A stretch of 64,000 bases of DNA from Halanaerobium salsuginis (GCF_900114545.1 NZ_FOTI01000009.1:1-64000); one strand, 5' to 3'; counted from the stretch's first letter, positions 9,853 to 19,487 are shown. Translations and numbers: made by a program. Notes: generated from the letters alone by a model not told the origin.

Positions 9853-10593
9853 ATGAAAATTGTACTAGTTAGACATGGGGAAAGTGAATGGAATCTTGCC
9901 AATCGTTTTACTGGTTGGACTGATGTAGATTTAAGTGAACAGGGAGTAAAAGAAGCCCAGGCAGCTGGAGAGTTACTTAAGGAAGAAGGTTATGATTTTG
10001 ATTTAGCTTATACCTCTTATTTGAAGCGGGCAACTAAAACTTTAAATATCATTCTTGATATTATGGATTTACACTGGATCCCGGTCTTAAAGTCATGGAA
10101 GCTTAATGAACGTCATTATGGAGCACTTCAGGGGCTTAACAAGGCAGAAACTGCAGAAAAAGAAGGAGCTGAACAGGTCCATATCTGGCGCCGCAGTTTT
10201 GATACACCACCACCTGCTTTAGATAAAGATGATGAAAGATATCCGGGCAAAGAAGCTAAATATAAAAGTTTAACTGTTGAAGAACTGCCTACTACAGAAA
10301 GTCTTAAAATGACAATTGAACGTGTTATGCCTTATTGGCAAGAAGAAATTGTGCCTCAAATAAAAGCGGGGCGTAAAATTATTGTTGCTGCTCATGGAAA
10401 TAGTCTGCGTGCTTTAGTAAAACATCTTGATGGTATATCTGATGAAGAAATATCAAGCTTAAATATACCAACTGGTCGTCCCCTAGTTTATGAATTTGAT
10501 CAGGAAATGAATGTACTGAATAAATATTATTTAGGTGATCAAGAAAAAATTGCTCAGGAAATTAATAAAGTTAAAAATCAGGCAAAATCATAA
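9853..10593 (+). CDS. gpmA: 2,3-bisphosphoglycerate-dependent phosphoglycerate mutase
   Basis: A 246-residue glycolytic enzyme that interconverts 3- and 2-phosphoglycerate. The catalytic RHGESEWN motif starts at residue 7, followed by [14 protein letters not shown] and [28 protein letters not shown] and [16 protein letters not shown] are also canonical for the cofactor-dependent class. The length matches the family. The gene stands alone: ATG follows AAAGGGTGAG, with a TATAAT at 9810-9815 as a possible -10 element but no clear -35. Confidence 0.96.
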   Translation: MKIVLVRHGESEWNLANRFTGWTDVDLSEQGVKEAQAAGELLKEEGYDFDLAYTSYLKRATKTLNIILDIMDLHWIPVLKSWKLNERHYGALQGLNKAETAEKEGAEQVHIWRRSFDTPPPALDKDDERYPGKEAKYKSLTVEELPTTESLKMTIERVMPYWQEEIVPQIKAGRKIIVAAHGNSLRALVKHLDGISDEEISSLNIPTGRPLVYEFDQEMNVLNKYYLGDQEKIAQEINKVKNQAKS

Positions 10594-10748
10594 TTTAATC
10601 AAAATTTAATTTTTGCTTAATTACTCTTTAATAATTTTTTGATATATTTTTAGATAGAGACAGCATCTATAGCTGAAATTCATAATTAAGCTGGTTTGCT
10701 GTTCTAGAAATTATAATATTTTATTATTAAAGAGGAAGGTGGTAATTT

Positions 10749-11909
10749 ATGATGACTAATTTTTTAAAACAGCAAGGAAAACTATGCAAAGGGTCACTTT
10801 TGATTTTATTAATCACGGCTTTAATCCTGGCTGCGGTTCCAAATGTTATGGCTCAATCTGAAACAAAAGGGGAGAATATTTACCAAAGTAATTACTTTGC
10901 TGATATTGCAGGCAAAGTTAATAATGGGGTAGTAATGGTAACTTCAACAATTAAAGTTGATTCTCAACAGCAATTACCTCAAATGTTTAATGATCCTTAT
11001 TTCAGATTTTTCTTTGGAGATCAGTTCCAGGCTCCGGAACAAAAGCCACGTGAAACTCAGGCATTTGGTTCTGGCTTTATAGTTTCTAAAGACGGTTATA
11101 TTGTAACTAACCAACATGTAGTTAATAAAGCTGATAAAGTAGAAGTTACTATTAATGGGATAGACGAACCAGTTAAAGCAGATGTGGCTTGGTCTGATTA
11201 TAGTCTTGATCTGGCAATTTTAAAGATTGATACTGATAAGCTTGATCAGGATCTGACAGTTTTAAAAATGGGAGATTCTGATGTAATTAGACCTGGTGAC
11301 TGGGCAATTGCAATTGGTAATCCCCTTGGTTTTGATCATACTGTTACTGTAGGAGTAATTAGTGCGCTTGGACGTCCGATTCAGATTCCTGGCGATGATC
11401 GTAAAATAAGAACTTATCAAAACTTAATTCAACTTGATGCAGCAATTAATCCTGGTAATAGTGGTGGCCCATTATTAAATAACCAGGGAGAAGTAATTGG
11501 AATTAATACAGCTGTTTCAACTTCAGGGCAAAATATTGGCTTTGCAATTCCCATCAATGAGATCACTGGTATTGTTAAAGAATTGCGGACAACTGGCAAA
11601 GTAACCAGACCCTGGTTAGGAATTTCTTTTAGTGAGATATCTCAGGAAATGCAGGACTATTTTAATCTTGAAAACAAAAATGGCGTAGTAGTAATTGAAG
11701 TTTATCAAGATAGTCCTGCTGATAAAGCTGGATTAAAAGCTTATGATGTAATTAAAGAAATTGACCAACAAAAAGTTAAAACAACAGCTGATGTCAGCAA
11801 ATTAATTAAAAGCAAAGATGTTGGTGATAAGATAATGTTTAAAGTGCTCAGGAATGGCAAAACTCAAATCATCTTTGGTAGAATTGGTAATAAGCCTAAT
11901 GATGTTTAA
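10749..11909 (+). CDS. HtrA/DegP-type serine protease with PDZ domain
   Basis: A 386-residue envelope protease. A hydrophobic segment at about 17-34 is a signal peptide or anchor ending VMAQ. The catalytic triad is visible: His123 in VTNQHVVN, Asp154 in SDYSLDLAIL and Ser238 in INPGNSGGPL. One PDZ domain fills about 290-380. The family degrades or refolds misfolded exported proteins. A strong terminator follows, and the next transcript encodes a two-component pair, an arrangement that recalls the envelope-stress CssRS/HtrA system. The start is ATG 10749 (a second ATG at 10752 is equally possible) after GAGGAAGGTGG. Confidence 0.94.
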   Translation: MMTNFLKQQGKLCKGSLLILLITALILAAVPNVMAQSETKGENIYQSNYFADIAGKVNNGVVMVTSTIKVDSQQQLPQMFNDPYFRFFFGDQFQAPEQKPRETQAFGSGFIVSKDGYIVTNQHVVNKADKVEVTINGIDEPVKADVAWSDYSLDLAILKIDTDKLDQDLTVLKMGDSDVIRPGDWAIAIGNPLGFDHTVTVGVISALGRPIQIPGDDRKIRTYQNLIQLDAAINPGNSGGPLLNNQGEVIGINTAVSTSGQNIGFAIPINEITGIVKELRTTGKVTRPWLGISFSEISQEMQDYFNLENKNGVVVIEVYQDSPADKAGLKAYDVIKEIDQQKVKTTADVSKLIKSKDVGDKIMFKVLRNGKTQIIFGRIGNKPNDV

Positions 11910-11930
11910 AAGCTAGCTTAAGTTTTAATT

Positions 11931-11956
11931 ACCGGGCTTTTTCAAGCCCGGTTTTT
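11931..11956 (+). terminator. Intrinsic terminator after htrA
   Basis: The stem ACCGGGCTT/AAGCCCGGT with a short loop is followed by six T residues. Confidence 0.9.
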
Positions 11957-11984
11957 TGATTTAACCCTGAACTCTTTTTTTATG

Positions 11985-12013
11985 TTTAATTTTTGTTGAA
12001 TACTTGATATAAT
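11985..12013 (+). promoter_or_regulatory. Candidate promoter for the two-component genes
   Basis: A perfect TATAAT lies at 12008-12013, with a weak -35 (TTTAAT) 17 bases upstream. Transcription would start at about 12020, only 10 bases before the ATG at 12030. This rules out the in-frame ATG at 12012. Confidence 0.5.
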
Positions 12014-12029
12014 GGTAGGGGTGAATTTT

Positions 12030-12719
12030 ATGGCAAAAAAAATTTTAATAATTGAAGATGATGTTCAAATCGCACGTTTTGTAGAATTAGAATTGGAGCA
12101 TGAAGGCTATCAGGTTAAAAAATTTGATAATGGATATGATGGGATTCATTTATTGAGAAATGAAAGTTATGATTTGCTGCTGCTTGATCTAATGTTACCA
12201 GGTATGGATGGAATAGAGGTTTGTCGGAGAGTTAGAGAATTTTCTGATCTACCTATTATTATGTTGACTGCAAAATCTGAACTTGATGATAAAGTTGAAG
12301 GGCTTGATACAGGAGCAGATGATTATTTAACCAAACCATTTGAAATTGAGGAGTTATTAGCCAGAATTAGGGCCCTTCTCCGCAGAGAAGAAGGTAAAGT
12401 TGAATCTGATAATGTTCTAAAAACTGCAGATGTTGAAGTTAATTTAGATGCACATCTCGTTAAAAGAGCAGCTGAAAAGATTGAATTGACTAAAAAAGAG
12501 TATGATTTATTAGTTTATTTAATTCAGAATGAAGGAATTGTAGTTAGCAGAGATAAATTACTAAATAACGTCTGGGGCTATGATTATACAGGAGAAACTA
12601 ATATTGTTGATGTTTATATTAGATATTTACGCAGCAAAATTGATGATCCTTTTGAAGAAAAAATAATTCAGACAGTTAGAGGAGTAGGTTATGTTTTACG
12701 GACTACTGAGGATGCCTGA
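12030..12719 (+). CDS. OmpR-family response regulator
   Basis: A 229-residue two-domain regulator. The receiver domain has the acidic pocket IIEDD at 8-12, phosphoacceptor Asp53 in LLLDLMLPGMDG, and the conserved Lys in DYLTKPFEIEEL. The C-terminal winged helix ends with TVRGVGYVLR, typical of OmpR/PhoB proteins. It would bind DNA as a dimer when phosphorylated by the kinase encoded 5 bases downstream. ATG 12030 is chosen over 12012 because it follows TAGGGGTG and the promoter -10 overlaps the earlier ATG. Targets are unknown; the htrA gene just upstream is an obvious candidate. Confidence 0.95.
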   Translation: MAKKILIIEDDVQIARFVELELEHEGYQVKKFDNGYDGIHLLRNESYDLLLLDLMLPGMDGIEVCRRVREFSDLPIIMLTAKSELDDKVEGLDTGADDYLTKPFEIEELLARIRALLRREEGKVESDNVLKTADVEVNLDAHLVKRAAEKIELTKKEYDLLVYLIQNEGIVVSRDKLLNNVWGYDYTGETNIVDVYIRYLRSKIDDPFEEKIIQTVRGVGYVLRTTEDA

Positions 12720-12724
12720 TAATA

Positions 12725-14107
12725 ATGTTTAATTTTTTTAGTAAAAAAAGTAAAATTTCCTGGAAAATCACAATTATGTATGCTCTGATGTTTATGATGC
12801 TGCTTTTTTTTATTAATATTTCTATTTATTGTTTTCTTTCGCTATTTATAGATGGAAATATTAAAAAAAGTATTAATAACACATCTGAATTTGTGCTTTC
12901 TCAATTAAGTATTTTAGGAGATCCAATCGACTATTTTGATGCTGATATTTTACAGGAAATTAGCCGGAGTGAAGAAAATATATTTTTTAGAGCGTTGGAT
13001 GGGGAAGGTAATACTAAAGCACAATCCCGCTATCTGCAGGGAATGAAAATTCCAATTAGTTCTGATATAACACAGTTTAGATCCGGTGATCGAATGCTTT
13101 CTGTTAAAACTTTTGAATTGAAAAATTTTGCATTTTCAAGAGGGTTTTTGCAGGTAGTACGAGATATAACTTTTGAAAAAAACTTTCTTGATTTTTTAAT
13201 TCTTGTTTTAATGGTCGCAGCAGCAATTGGTGCTTTGATTTCAGTTTTATTAGGTTATTTAACAACCAAAAGAATGCTGTCTCCAATTAATAAGATAACA
13301 GAGACTGCCCGGGAGATTGGGTCTAGTGATTTAGGAAGACGGCTAAGTGTTAGTGGACCTGATGATGAAATAAAAAAACTTGCTTTAACTTTTAATTCTA
13401 TGTTAGATCGTCTGGAACAATCTTTTAAAAAGCAGAAACAATTTGTTTCGGATGCTTCTCATGAGTTACGTACTCCTCTTTCTGTAATTAAGGGGTATGT
13501 AGATTTGCTTGATCGCTGGGGTAAGGAAAAAGAAGAAGTACGTGATGAAGCAATTCAGGCTATTAAAGCTGAAGCCGAAAATATGAAGCATCTCATGGAA
13601 AACTTATTGCTGCTGGCCCGGGCTGATGATAGTGAATTAAAAAAAGAGGAAGAAGAATTTAGTTTTAATGAGTTAATTGCAGAAATAATTAAAGAATTTC
13701 AGCTATTAGCTTCTGAAATTGAGTTTGAATTTGATGCTGCTGCTAAGATTAAACTTCTGGCTGATAAAAATTTATTCAAACAGCTGTTGAGAATATTTCT
13801 GGATAATGCAGTTAAATTTTCCAGTCAGGGTAGTAGTATAGTAATCAAATTAGATAAAATGAAAAATGATTATTTCTACTTCAGTATTGCAGATGAAGGT
13901 CCTGGAATCAAAGAAACAGACTTGCCCTATGTTTTTGATCGCTTTTATCAGGCAGATAAATCAAGAACAAGGAAAAAAGAAGGGTCTGGCTTGGGATTGG
14001 CGATTGCCAGGCAGATTGTTGATAGCTATCAAGGTAAGATTGAAGTAGAGAGTGAGCCAGGGCATGGAACAAAATTTATTATTAAATTACCATTGAAAAA
14101 TTGTTAA
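12725..14107 (+). CDS. Membrane sensor histidine kinase
   Basis: A 460-residue partner of the preceding regulator. Two membrane helices (about 14-36 and 156-179) flank an extracytoplasmic sensor domain of about 115 residues with no recognisable ligand fold. HAMP follows at about 180-232, then HisKA with phosphoacceptor His246 in SDASHELRTPLSVIKGY, and the ATPase domain with DNAVKFS (N box), DEGPGIKE (G1) and GSGLGLAIARQI (G2). The signal is unknown; envelope stress is suggested only by the adjacent HtrA gene. The gene follows the regulator by 5 bases. Confidence 0.95.
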   Translation: MFNFFSKKSKISWKITIMYALMFMMLLFFINISIYCFLSLFIDGNIKKSINNTSEFVLSQLSILGDPIDYFDADILQEISRSEENIFFRALDGEGNTKAQSRYLQGMKIPISSDITQFRSGDRMLSVKTFELKNFAFSRGFLQVVRDITFEKNFLDFLILVLMVAAAIGALISVLLGYLTTKRMLSPINKITETAREIGSSDLGRRLSVSGPDDEIKKLALTFNSMLDRLEQSFKKQKQFVSDASHELRTPLSVIKGYVDLLDRWGKEKEEVRDEAIQAIKAEAENMKHLMENLLLLARADDSELKKEEEEFSFNELIAEIIKEFQLLASEIEFEFDAAAKIKLLADKNLFKQLLRIFLDNAVKFSSQGSSIVIKLDKMKNDYFYFSIADEGPGIKETDLPYVFDRFYQADKSRTRKKEGSGLGLAIARQIVDSYQGKIEVESEPGHGTKFIIKLPLKNC

Positions 14108-14169
14108 TTAACTAACTAAGTTAGTAATTATTAACTTAGCATAACCTTATATTATAGGAGTGATTTCTT

Positions 14170-16806
14170 TTGTCAAAGCAAGAAAACGAGGAGAAAAAAA
14201 CTTTATTTTTACTTGATGGCCATAGTATTACTCACCGGGCTTTTTATGCTTTGCCACTTTTAACAAATGATCAGGGAGAATATACCAATGCTGTATTTGG
14301 CTTTATCAGGATGTTATTTTCTTTAACAGACGAATGGCAGCCTGATAGAATGATTGTTACATTTGATAAAAAGGCTCCAACTTTTAGGCATGAAGAATTT
14401 GCTGATTATAAAGCTAATCGCAAAAAAATGCCAGAAGAATTAGTACCTCAAATTCCATTATTACAGCAGACTATCAAAAAGTTGAAAATTCCGATTGTTT
14501 CAGAGGCTGGTTATGAAGCAGATGATCTTTTAGGAACTCTTTCTCAACAGGCAGCTGAACAGGGATATAAAGTATATATAGTAACTGGAGATCGGGATGC
14601 TTTACAGTTAGTTTCTCCAAATGTAAATATAATGTATACCAGAAAAGGTTTGTCTGATCTGGTTATTTATGATTTAGCTAAAGTTAAAGAAAAATATCAG
14701 CTACCCCCAGAAAAATTAATTGATATGAAAGGCCTAATGGGAGATAGCTCTGATAATATACCAGGAGTACCAGGAATTGGAGAAAAAACAGCTCTTAAAC
14801 TTTTAAAACAGTTTGATTCAATGGAAGAAATTTTAGCTAATATTGACCAAGTTTCCGGGAAAAAGAGAAAAGAAAATCTGCATAAGTATTCTGAACAGGC
14901 CCGGATGAGTTACCGACTTGGCAAAATAAAACGTGATGTTCCAATTGAAATTGATTTTGAGAAATGTAAGCTTAATAAATATGATGATAATGAAGTGGCA
15001 GCTTATTTTAAAGAGTTGGGTTTTACATCATTACTTGATAGATTTGAATACCAGCTTGATTCTGCAGGGAAATCAGTTGAAGTTAAAGAATTAGATCAGG
15101 CTGAGCTGCCTGATTTAGCTGATAAAATAGCTAAAGAAAAAAGATTTGCTTTTGCTTTAAAAATGGAATCAGGCAGTCGGAACAGAGAAGCTAAAATAGA
15201 AGAGTTGGTTTTTGCTTTTGAAGATAAATCCAATTTTTCTTATCAAGTAGAGCAAAATCAGCTGCCAGATATAATAAAAGATATACTTGAAGATAGTAAT
15301 TCTGAAAAATTAGTAATTGCAGCTAAAGAAGCTTCCCTGGCCTTGCTTTGTCATGGCATTAAACTAAATAATATTGTATTTGAACCATTACTTGCTTTTT
15401 ATCTCCTGCAGCCTTCTTCTTCTTTACCTGAATTAGAAGATGTTATTAGTCATGAGCTGGATTTGAGTTTTGAAGAAGTTACATCAGATAAAATTTTAGC
15501 TGCAGAAGCTGCTAATTTATTTAAGCTGGCAGATAGCTTAACTGAAAATCTTAAAGCAGATAAGTTGTTTAAGCTTTATAAAGAAATTGAATTGCCTTTG
15601 ATTAAAGTTTTAGCTGAAATGGAATACAATGGAGTTAAGATTGATCAAAATTGGCTGGCCCAACTTTCTGAAAAGCTTGGTAAGAGACTAGATATAATCA
15701 CTGCTGAAGCACATCAGCTAGCTGATGAAGAATTTAATTTAAACTCTCCTAAGCAGTTGGGGGAGATCTTATTTGAAAAGTTAGGTCTGCCAGTAATAAA
15801 AAAAACCAAGACAGGATATTCTACTAATGCAAGTGTTTTAGAAAAATTAACCGATAAACATCCGATTATACCTTTGATTTCTGAATATCGGGAACTGGCA
15901 AAATTAAAATCTACTTATATTGATTCCCTTCCACCTTTAATTAATGAAAAAACTGCTAAAATCCATACTTCATTTAACCAAATGGTAACTGCAACAGGTC
16001 GTTTAAGCAGTACAGATCCTAATTTGCAGAACATTCCTATTCGAACTGAGGAAGGGCGAGAAATTAGAAAGGCTTTTATTCCTTCCCGCAAAGATATGGT
16101 ACTGTTAGCAGTAGATTATTCACAAATTGAGCTGCGGGTCTTTGCTCATTTAAGTGGAGATGATAAATTAAAAGAAGCATTTAAAACAGGCCGTGATATT
16201 CATACTGAGACAGCCAGTGAAGTTTTTGATGTTAAGCCAGCAGATGTTTCAGCAGATTTAAGACGTCATGCAAAGGTAATTAACTTTGGAATCGCCTATG
16301 GAATGAGTTCCTATGGCCTTAGTCAAGATCTAGATATTCCAGTTGAAGAAGCACAAGCTTATATTGATAAATATTTTGAGCGTTTTAATGGTGTGAAAAA
16401 ATATATGAGTGATACTATAGCTAGTGTAAAGGAAAAAGGTTATGCTGAAACGCTTTATGGTAGAAGACGCTATATTCCAGAAATAAAAAGCAAAAATTAT
16501 CATAGAAGATCATTTGCTGAAAGAACTGCAATCAATACTCCTGTTCAAGGAACAGCCGCAGATATAATGAAAAAATCTATGTTAGCAGTTTATGATGCTT
16601 TAGCTGTTCAAAATTATCAAGTTAATATTTTACTGCAGGTACATGATGAATTAGTTTTTGAAGTTGCTGAACAAGATCTAGCTGAAGTTGCTAAACTTGT
16701 AAAAAAAGAAATGGAATCAGCAGCTAAACTTGATGTTCCATTAGTAGTTGATTTACAAATTGGTGAAAATTGGCGGGATAAAAAAGACTATGAGGTGAAA
16801 CTATAA
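14170..16806 (+). CDS. polA: DNA polymerase I
   Basis: An 878-residue repair and Okazaki-fragment polymerase. The N-terminal 5'-3' exonuclease domain (about 10-290) is complete, with LFLLDGHSITHRAFYALP, TGDRDALQLV and GLMGDSSDNIPGVPGIG. The middle 3'-5' exonuclease-like domain (about 310-460) lacks the usual metal-binding acids, as in other Firmicutes, so proofreading is unlikely. The polymerase domain has motif A AVDYSQIELRVFAH, motif B RRHAKVINFGIAYGMSSYG and motif C LQVHDELVFEV. TTG 14170 follows ATAGGAGTGA. It begins a tight operon with mutM two bases downstream, an arrangement common in Firmicutes. Confidence 0.97.
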   Translation: MSKQENEEKKTLFLLDGHSITHRAFYALPLLTNDQGEYTNAVFGFIRMLFSLTDEWQPDRMIVTFDKKAPTFRHEEFADYKANRKKMPEELVPQIPLLQQTIKKLKIPIVSEAGYEADDLLGTLSQQAAEQGYKVYIVTGDRDALQLVSPNVNIMYTRKGLSDLVIYDLAKVKEKYQLPPEKLIDMKGLMGDSSDNIPGVPGIGEKTALKLLKQFDSMEEILANIDQVSGKKRKENLHKYSEQARMSYRLGKIKRDVPIEIDFEKCKLNKYDDNEVAAYFKELGFTSLLDRFEYQLDSAGKSVEVKELDQAELPDLADKIAKEKRFAFALKMESGSRNREAKIEELVFAFEDKSNFSYQVEQNQLPDIIKDILEDSNSEKLVIAAKEASLALLCHGIKLNNIVFEPLLAFYLLQPSSSLPELEDVISHELDLSFEEVTSDKILAAEAANLFKLADSLTENLKADKLFKLYKEIELPLIKVLAEMEYNGVKIDQNWLAQLSEKLGKRLDIITAEAHQLADEEFNLNSPKQLGEILFEKLGLPVIKKTKTGYSTNASVLEKLTDKHPIIPLISEYRELAKLKSTYIDSLPPLINEKTAKIHTSFNQMVTATGRLSSTDPNLQNIPIRTEEGREIRKAFIPSRKDMVLLAVDYSQIELRVFAHLSGDDKLKEAFKTGRDIHTETASEVFDVKPADVSADLRRHAKVINFGIAYGMSSYGLSQDLDIPVEEAQAYIDKYFERFNGVKKYMSDTIASVKEKGYAETLYGRRRYIPEIKSKNYHRRSFAERTAINTPVQGTAADIMKKSMLAVYDALAVQNYQVNILLQVHDELVFEVAEQDLAEVAKLVKKEMESAAKLDVPLVVDLQIGENWRDKKDYEVKL

Positions 16807-16808
16807 AA

Positions 16809-17639
16809 ATGCCAGAACTACCAGAAGTTGAAACAGTTATTAAAGGTCTTAGACCTCTAATAACAGATAAAGTAATTACTGATGTTGAAGTAAGAGAGGC
16901 AATGATGATTGGTTATCCTGAAAAGGATGTAGAAAAGTTTAAGCAGGGAATTATTGCTACCCAAATTGAATCAGTTAAGCGGAGAGGCAAATATATAATG
17001 ATTGAGCTGAATAATGGAAAACAATTGATTATTCATCTGCGTATGACTGGTAAACTATTGGTTAAAGAAGTTGAAGCATTTCGTGATAAGCATACTCATC
17101 TTATTTTTAGTCTGAATGATGGTCAGCAGATTAGATTTAATAACATTCGTAAATTTGGTAGAGTATATTTAATTGATAAAAATCACCCTGAACAAGCTGG
17201 TGGATTAGCCAAACTTGGGCCTGAACCACTTGACCAGGAACTGAGCCTGGAAGATTTCAAAAAATTATTTGTAGGCCGTCGGGGAGTTTTGAAATCACTG
17301 CTTTTAAATCAAAAATTTGTAGCAGGAATTGGTAATATATATGCTGATGAAATCCTTTTCCGGGCAGGTATTAAACCTGATCGAACAGCCGATACTTTAA
17401 CTGAATTAGAAAAGGAGAAAATTTATATTAATATGAGGGAAGTTCTGGCAAAAGGAATTATTTATGGAGGAACTTCTTTTAGTGATTATGTTAACGCATT
17501 TGGAGAAAAAGGATCTTTTCAGGAAGAATTACAGGTACATCAACGTGAAGGTGAAGAATGTTATAAATGTGGAACTATAATAGAAAAAACAAAAATAAGT
17601 GGACGCTCTACCTATTATTGTCCTCAATGCCAGAAATAA
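16809..17639 (+). CDS. mutM: Formamidopyrimidine-DNA glycosylase (Fpg)
   Basis: A 276-residue base-excision repair enzyme that removes 8-oxoguanine and ring-opened purines and cuts the strand. Mature Pro1 comes from the N-terminus MPELPEVE, and Glu lies next to it. LNQKFVAGIGNIYADEILF is the helix-two-turn-helix. The C-terminal zinc finger is intact, CYKC and CPQC separated by 16 residues. The start is two bases after the polA stop, and the ribosome site lies within the end of polA (GAGGTGAAA). It works in the same repair pathway as PolA. Confidence 0.97.
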   Translation: MPELPEVETVIKGLRPLITDKVITDVEVREAMMIGYPEKDVEKFKQGIIATQIESVKRRGKYIMIELNNGKQLIIHLRMTGKLLVKEVEAFRDKHTHLIFSLNDGQQIRFNNIRKFGRVYLIDKNHPEQAGGLAKLGPEPLDQELSLEDFKKLFVGRRGVLKSLLLNQKFVAGIGNIYADEILFRAGIKPDRTADTLTELEKEKIYINMREVLAKGIIYGGTSFSDYVNAFGEKGSFQEELQVHQREGEECYKCGTIIEKTKISGRSTYYCPQCQK

Positions 17640-17656
17640 AAAAGGGGGAATGAAAA

Positions 17657-18637
17657 ATGATTATCGGCTTAACTGGAGGAATTGCTTCTGGAAAGTCAAC
17701 TGCAGCTGCTTATTTAGCAGATAAAGGCGCAAAGATAATTGATGCTGATCAGATATCACATCAAATTACAGCAGCTAACAAGCAGGGATGGCGTTTAATT
17801 GTCAAAGAATTTGGCAAGAGCATTTTGCAGGATAATGGTGAGCTTAATCGAAATAAATTAGGCGAAATTGTGTTTAGTAACCCAGCTAAAAGAAAAAAAT
17901 TAGAAGCTCTTCTCCATCCTTTAATAACTTATGAAATGAAAGAACAAGCTTTTCAATTTTTAAATGAAGATGAAATAGTAATTTTTATGGCTCCACTGCT
18001 TTTTGAAACAGGACTGGACAAATTTTGTGATCAAACATGGCTGATTAGCAGTAATAAAGACCAGCAGATTAAACGTATGCAAAAAAGAGATAGTTATACT
18101 GTTGCAGAAGCAGAACAAAGGATCTCTGCACAGCTTGATCTTACTGCTAAAGAAGAAAAAGCTGATTTGATTATTGAAAACAATCAAGATCTAAATAGTT
18201 TTAAGACAGAGTTAGATCAAGCCTGGCAGAGAATATTAAAAGGAGTTGACAAAAAGTTGATTAGAATTGCACTAATTGCTCATGATGAGAAAAAGGAAGA
18301 TATGATTAAATTTGCCCTTAAACATAAAAATATTTTAGCAAAAATGAGATTAATAGCTACTGGAACAACTGGCCAGCGCTTAATTGATGAGACTGGCTTA
18401 GAAGTAGAGAGGATGGCCTCTGGTCCGATTGGAGGAGATCAAATGATTGGTGCTGAAATAGCAAAAGATAGATTAAATGGAGTTATATTTCTGCGAGATC
18501 CGTTGACTGCTCAGCCCCATGAACCTGATGTTAGTGCACTGTTAAGGTTATGCGATGTTCACCAGATTCCCCTGGCTACAAATTTGTCTACAGCTGAAAT
18601 GATTATTCATTCACTAGCTAAAAAGAATCAAGCCTAA
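17657..18637 (+). CDS. coaE-mgsA: Fused dephospho-CoA kinase / methylglyoxal synthase
   Basis: One uninterrupted 326-residue frame with two enzymes. Residues 1 to about 197 are dephospho-CoA kinase, the last step of CoA synthesis: P-loop [13 protein letters not shown] at 4-16, then DADQISHQI and [10 protein letters not shown]. Residues about 202-322 are a complete methylglyoxal synthase (DHAP to methylglyoxal): [36 protein letters not shown] with the catalytic Asp, [17 protein letters not shown] with the His/Asp pair, and [13 protein letters not shown]. Stand-alone forms are about 200 and 130-150 residues, so both domains look full-length. ATG 17657 follows AAGGGGG. At the joint an internal ribosome site and in-frame TTG 18257 could allow separate translation of the second domain. 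It is cotranscribed with polA and mutM. Confidence 0.93.
   Translation: MIIGLTGGIASGKSTAAAYLADKGAKIIDADQISHQITAANKQGWRLIVKEFGKSILQDNGELNRNKLGEIVFSNPAKRKKLEALLHPLITYEMKEQAFQFLNEDEIVIFMAPLLFETGLDKFCDQTWLISSNKDQQIKRMQKRDSYTVAEAEQRISAQLDLTAKEEKADLIIENNQDLNSFKTELDQAWQRILKGVDKKLIRIALIAHDEKKEDMIKFALKHKNILAKMRLIATGTTGQRLIDETGLEVERMASGPIGGDQMIGAEIAKDRLNGVIFLRDPLTAQPHEPDVSALLRLCDVHQIPLATNLSTAEMIIHSLAKKNQA
18238..18259 (+). promoter_or_regulatory. Internal ribosome-binding site and in-frame start at the coaE-mgsA joint
   Basis: AAAAGGAG at 18238-18245 lies inside the reading frame and is followed 11 bases later by TTG at 18257-18259, codon 201 of the fusion, exactly where the methylglyoxal synthase homology begins. 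It may be a relic of a once separate mgsA gene or an active second start. Confidence 0.5.
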
Positions 18638-18659
18638 AACTTGCCAGGAGGGAAAGAGA

Positions 18660-19295
18660 TTGTTTTTGAAAAAATTCTTTTCTAATAAAATACTTATATT
18701 CTGCTGTTTTATTCTATTAGTTCTTTTACTAAATAATAATTTTGATTTTTGGACTTTGCGACGTAACTTTGAGCCGATTAAATATCAAAATTTAATTAAA
18801 AAATATGCAGAGCAAAATCAGCTTGATTATAATTTGCTGGCAGCTTTAATTTATGTAGAAAGCAGGTTTGATAATGAATCTATTTCTGCTAAGGGAGCTG
18901 TAGGATTAATGCAGTTAATGCCAGAAACTGCTAATTGGGTAGCAGAAAATTTGGCACAAGAAACTTTTAATCTATCTGATTTAAAAGATCCTGAACAGAA
19001 TATTAAGTTTGGTAGTTGGTATTTCTCTTATCTTTTACAAAAATTTGATTTCAATTTAGTTAAAACTTTAGCAGCCTATAATGCTGGAGAAAGGAATGTT
19101 AATAAATGGATCGTCTCAGGTTGGGATGGTAAACTAACCAATGAGCTACCTTTTGCCGAAACAGATGATTTTGTGAGAAGAGTACTGGCTACTCGGGATT
19201 ATTACCATAATTTTAAACTCAATTCTATTAATTCAAATTTGTTTTCTGAAAGTCCAGCGAATTCTTTTTGGACTCAAAAAATTAGTAATGAATAA
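18660..19295 (+). CDS. Lytic murein transglycosylase, SLT domain
   Basis: A 211-residue exported or membrane-anchored enzyme that cleaves the glycan backbone of peptidoglycan without water. The hydrophobic N-terminus (about 8-26) is a signal or anchor. The SLT fold at about 50-190 shows the catalytic Glu in ALIYVESRFDNES, then AKGAVGLMQLMPETA and AAYNAGERNV. TTG 18660 is fixed by the strong CAGGAGGG at 18645-18652. It follows the coaE-mgsA fusion by 22 bases. A coaE-slt order is common in Firmicutes, which supports an operon from polA to here. Confidence 0.93.
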   Translation: MFLKKFFSNKILIFCCFILLVLLLNNNFDFWTLRRNFEPIKYQNLIKKYAEQNQLDYNLLAALIYVESRFDNESISAKGAVGLMQLMPETANWVAENLAQETFNLSDLKDPEQNIKFGSWYFSYLLQKFDFNLVKTLAAYNAGERNVNKWIVSGWDGKLTNELPFAETDDFVRRVLATRDYYHNFKLNSINSNLFSESPANSFWTQKISNE

Positions 19296-19315
19296 CAGTA
19301 TACATTAGCTTTAAC

Positions 19316-19344
19316 TTGATTTTTCAAAAGAATAATTATATAAT
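19316..19344 (+). promoter_or_regulatory. Promoter of the dpp operon
   Basis: TTGATT at 19316-19321 and TATAAT at 19339-19344 are separated by 17 bases. The transcript would have a leader of about 137 bases. That leader contains an AGGGAGGTG at about 19391-19399 with no start codon at the right distance, besides the true ribosome site at about 19471-19478. Confidence 0.75.
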
Positions 19345-19487
19345 TTATAATAGTAAAGTAAATTTATAGCAAGTTATTTTTTCTTTTTGTAGGGAGGTGT
19401 AAACTTAATCCAAAATTTCAGGATTTAAGTAATTATATAAGTAGCTAGTAAATAGTTTAATAACAATTCAAGGAGGGAATTTCGAGT

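Noticed and set aside
19391-19400. A small leader peptide gene in the dpp leader after AGGGAGGTG
   Set aside because: No start codon lies at a usable distance and the only nearby GTG is followed at once by TAA.
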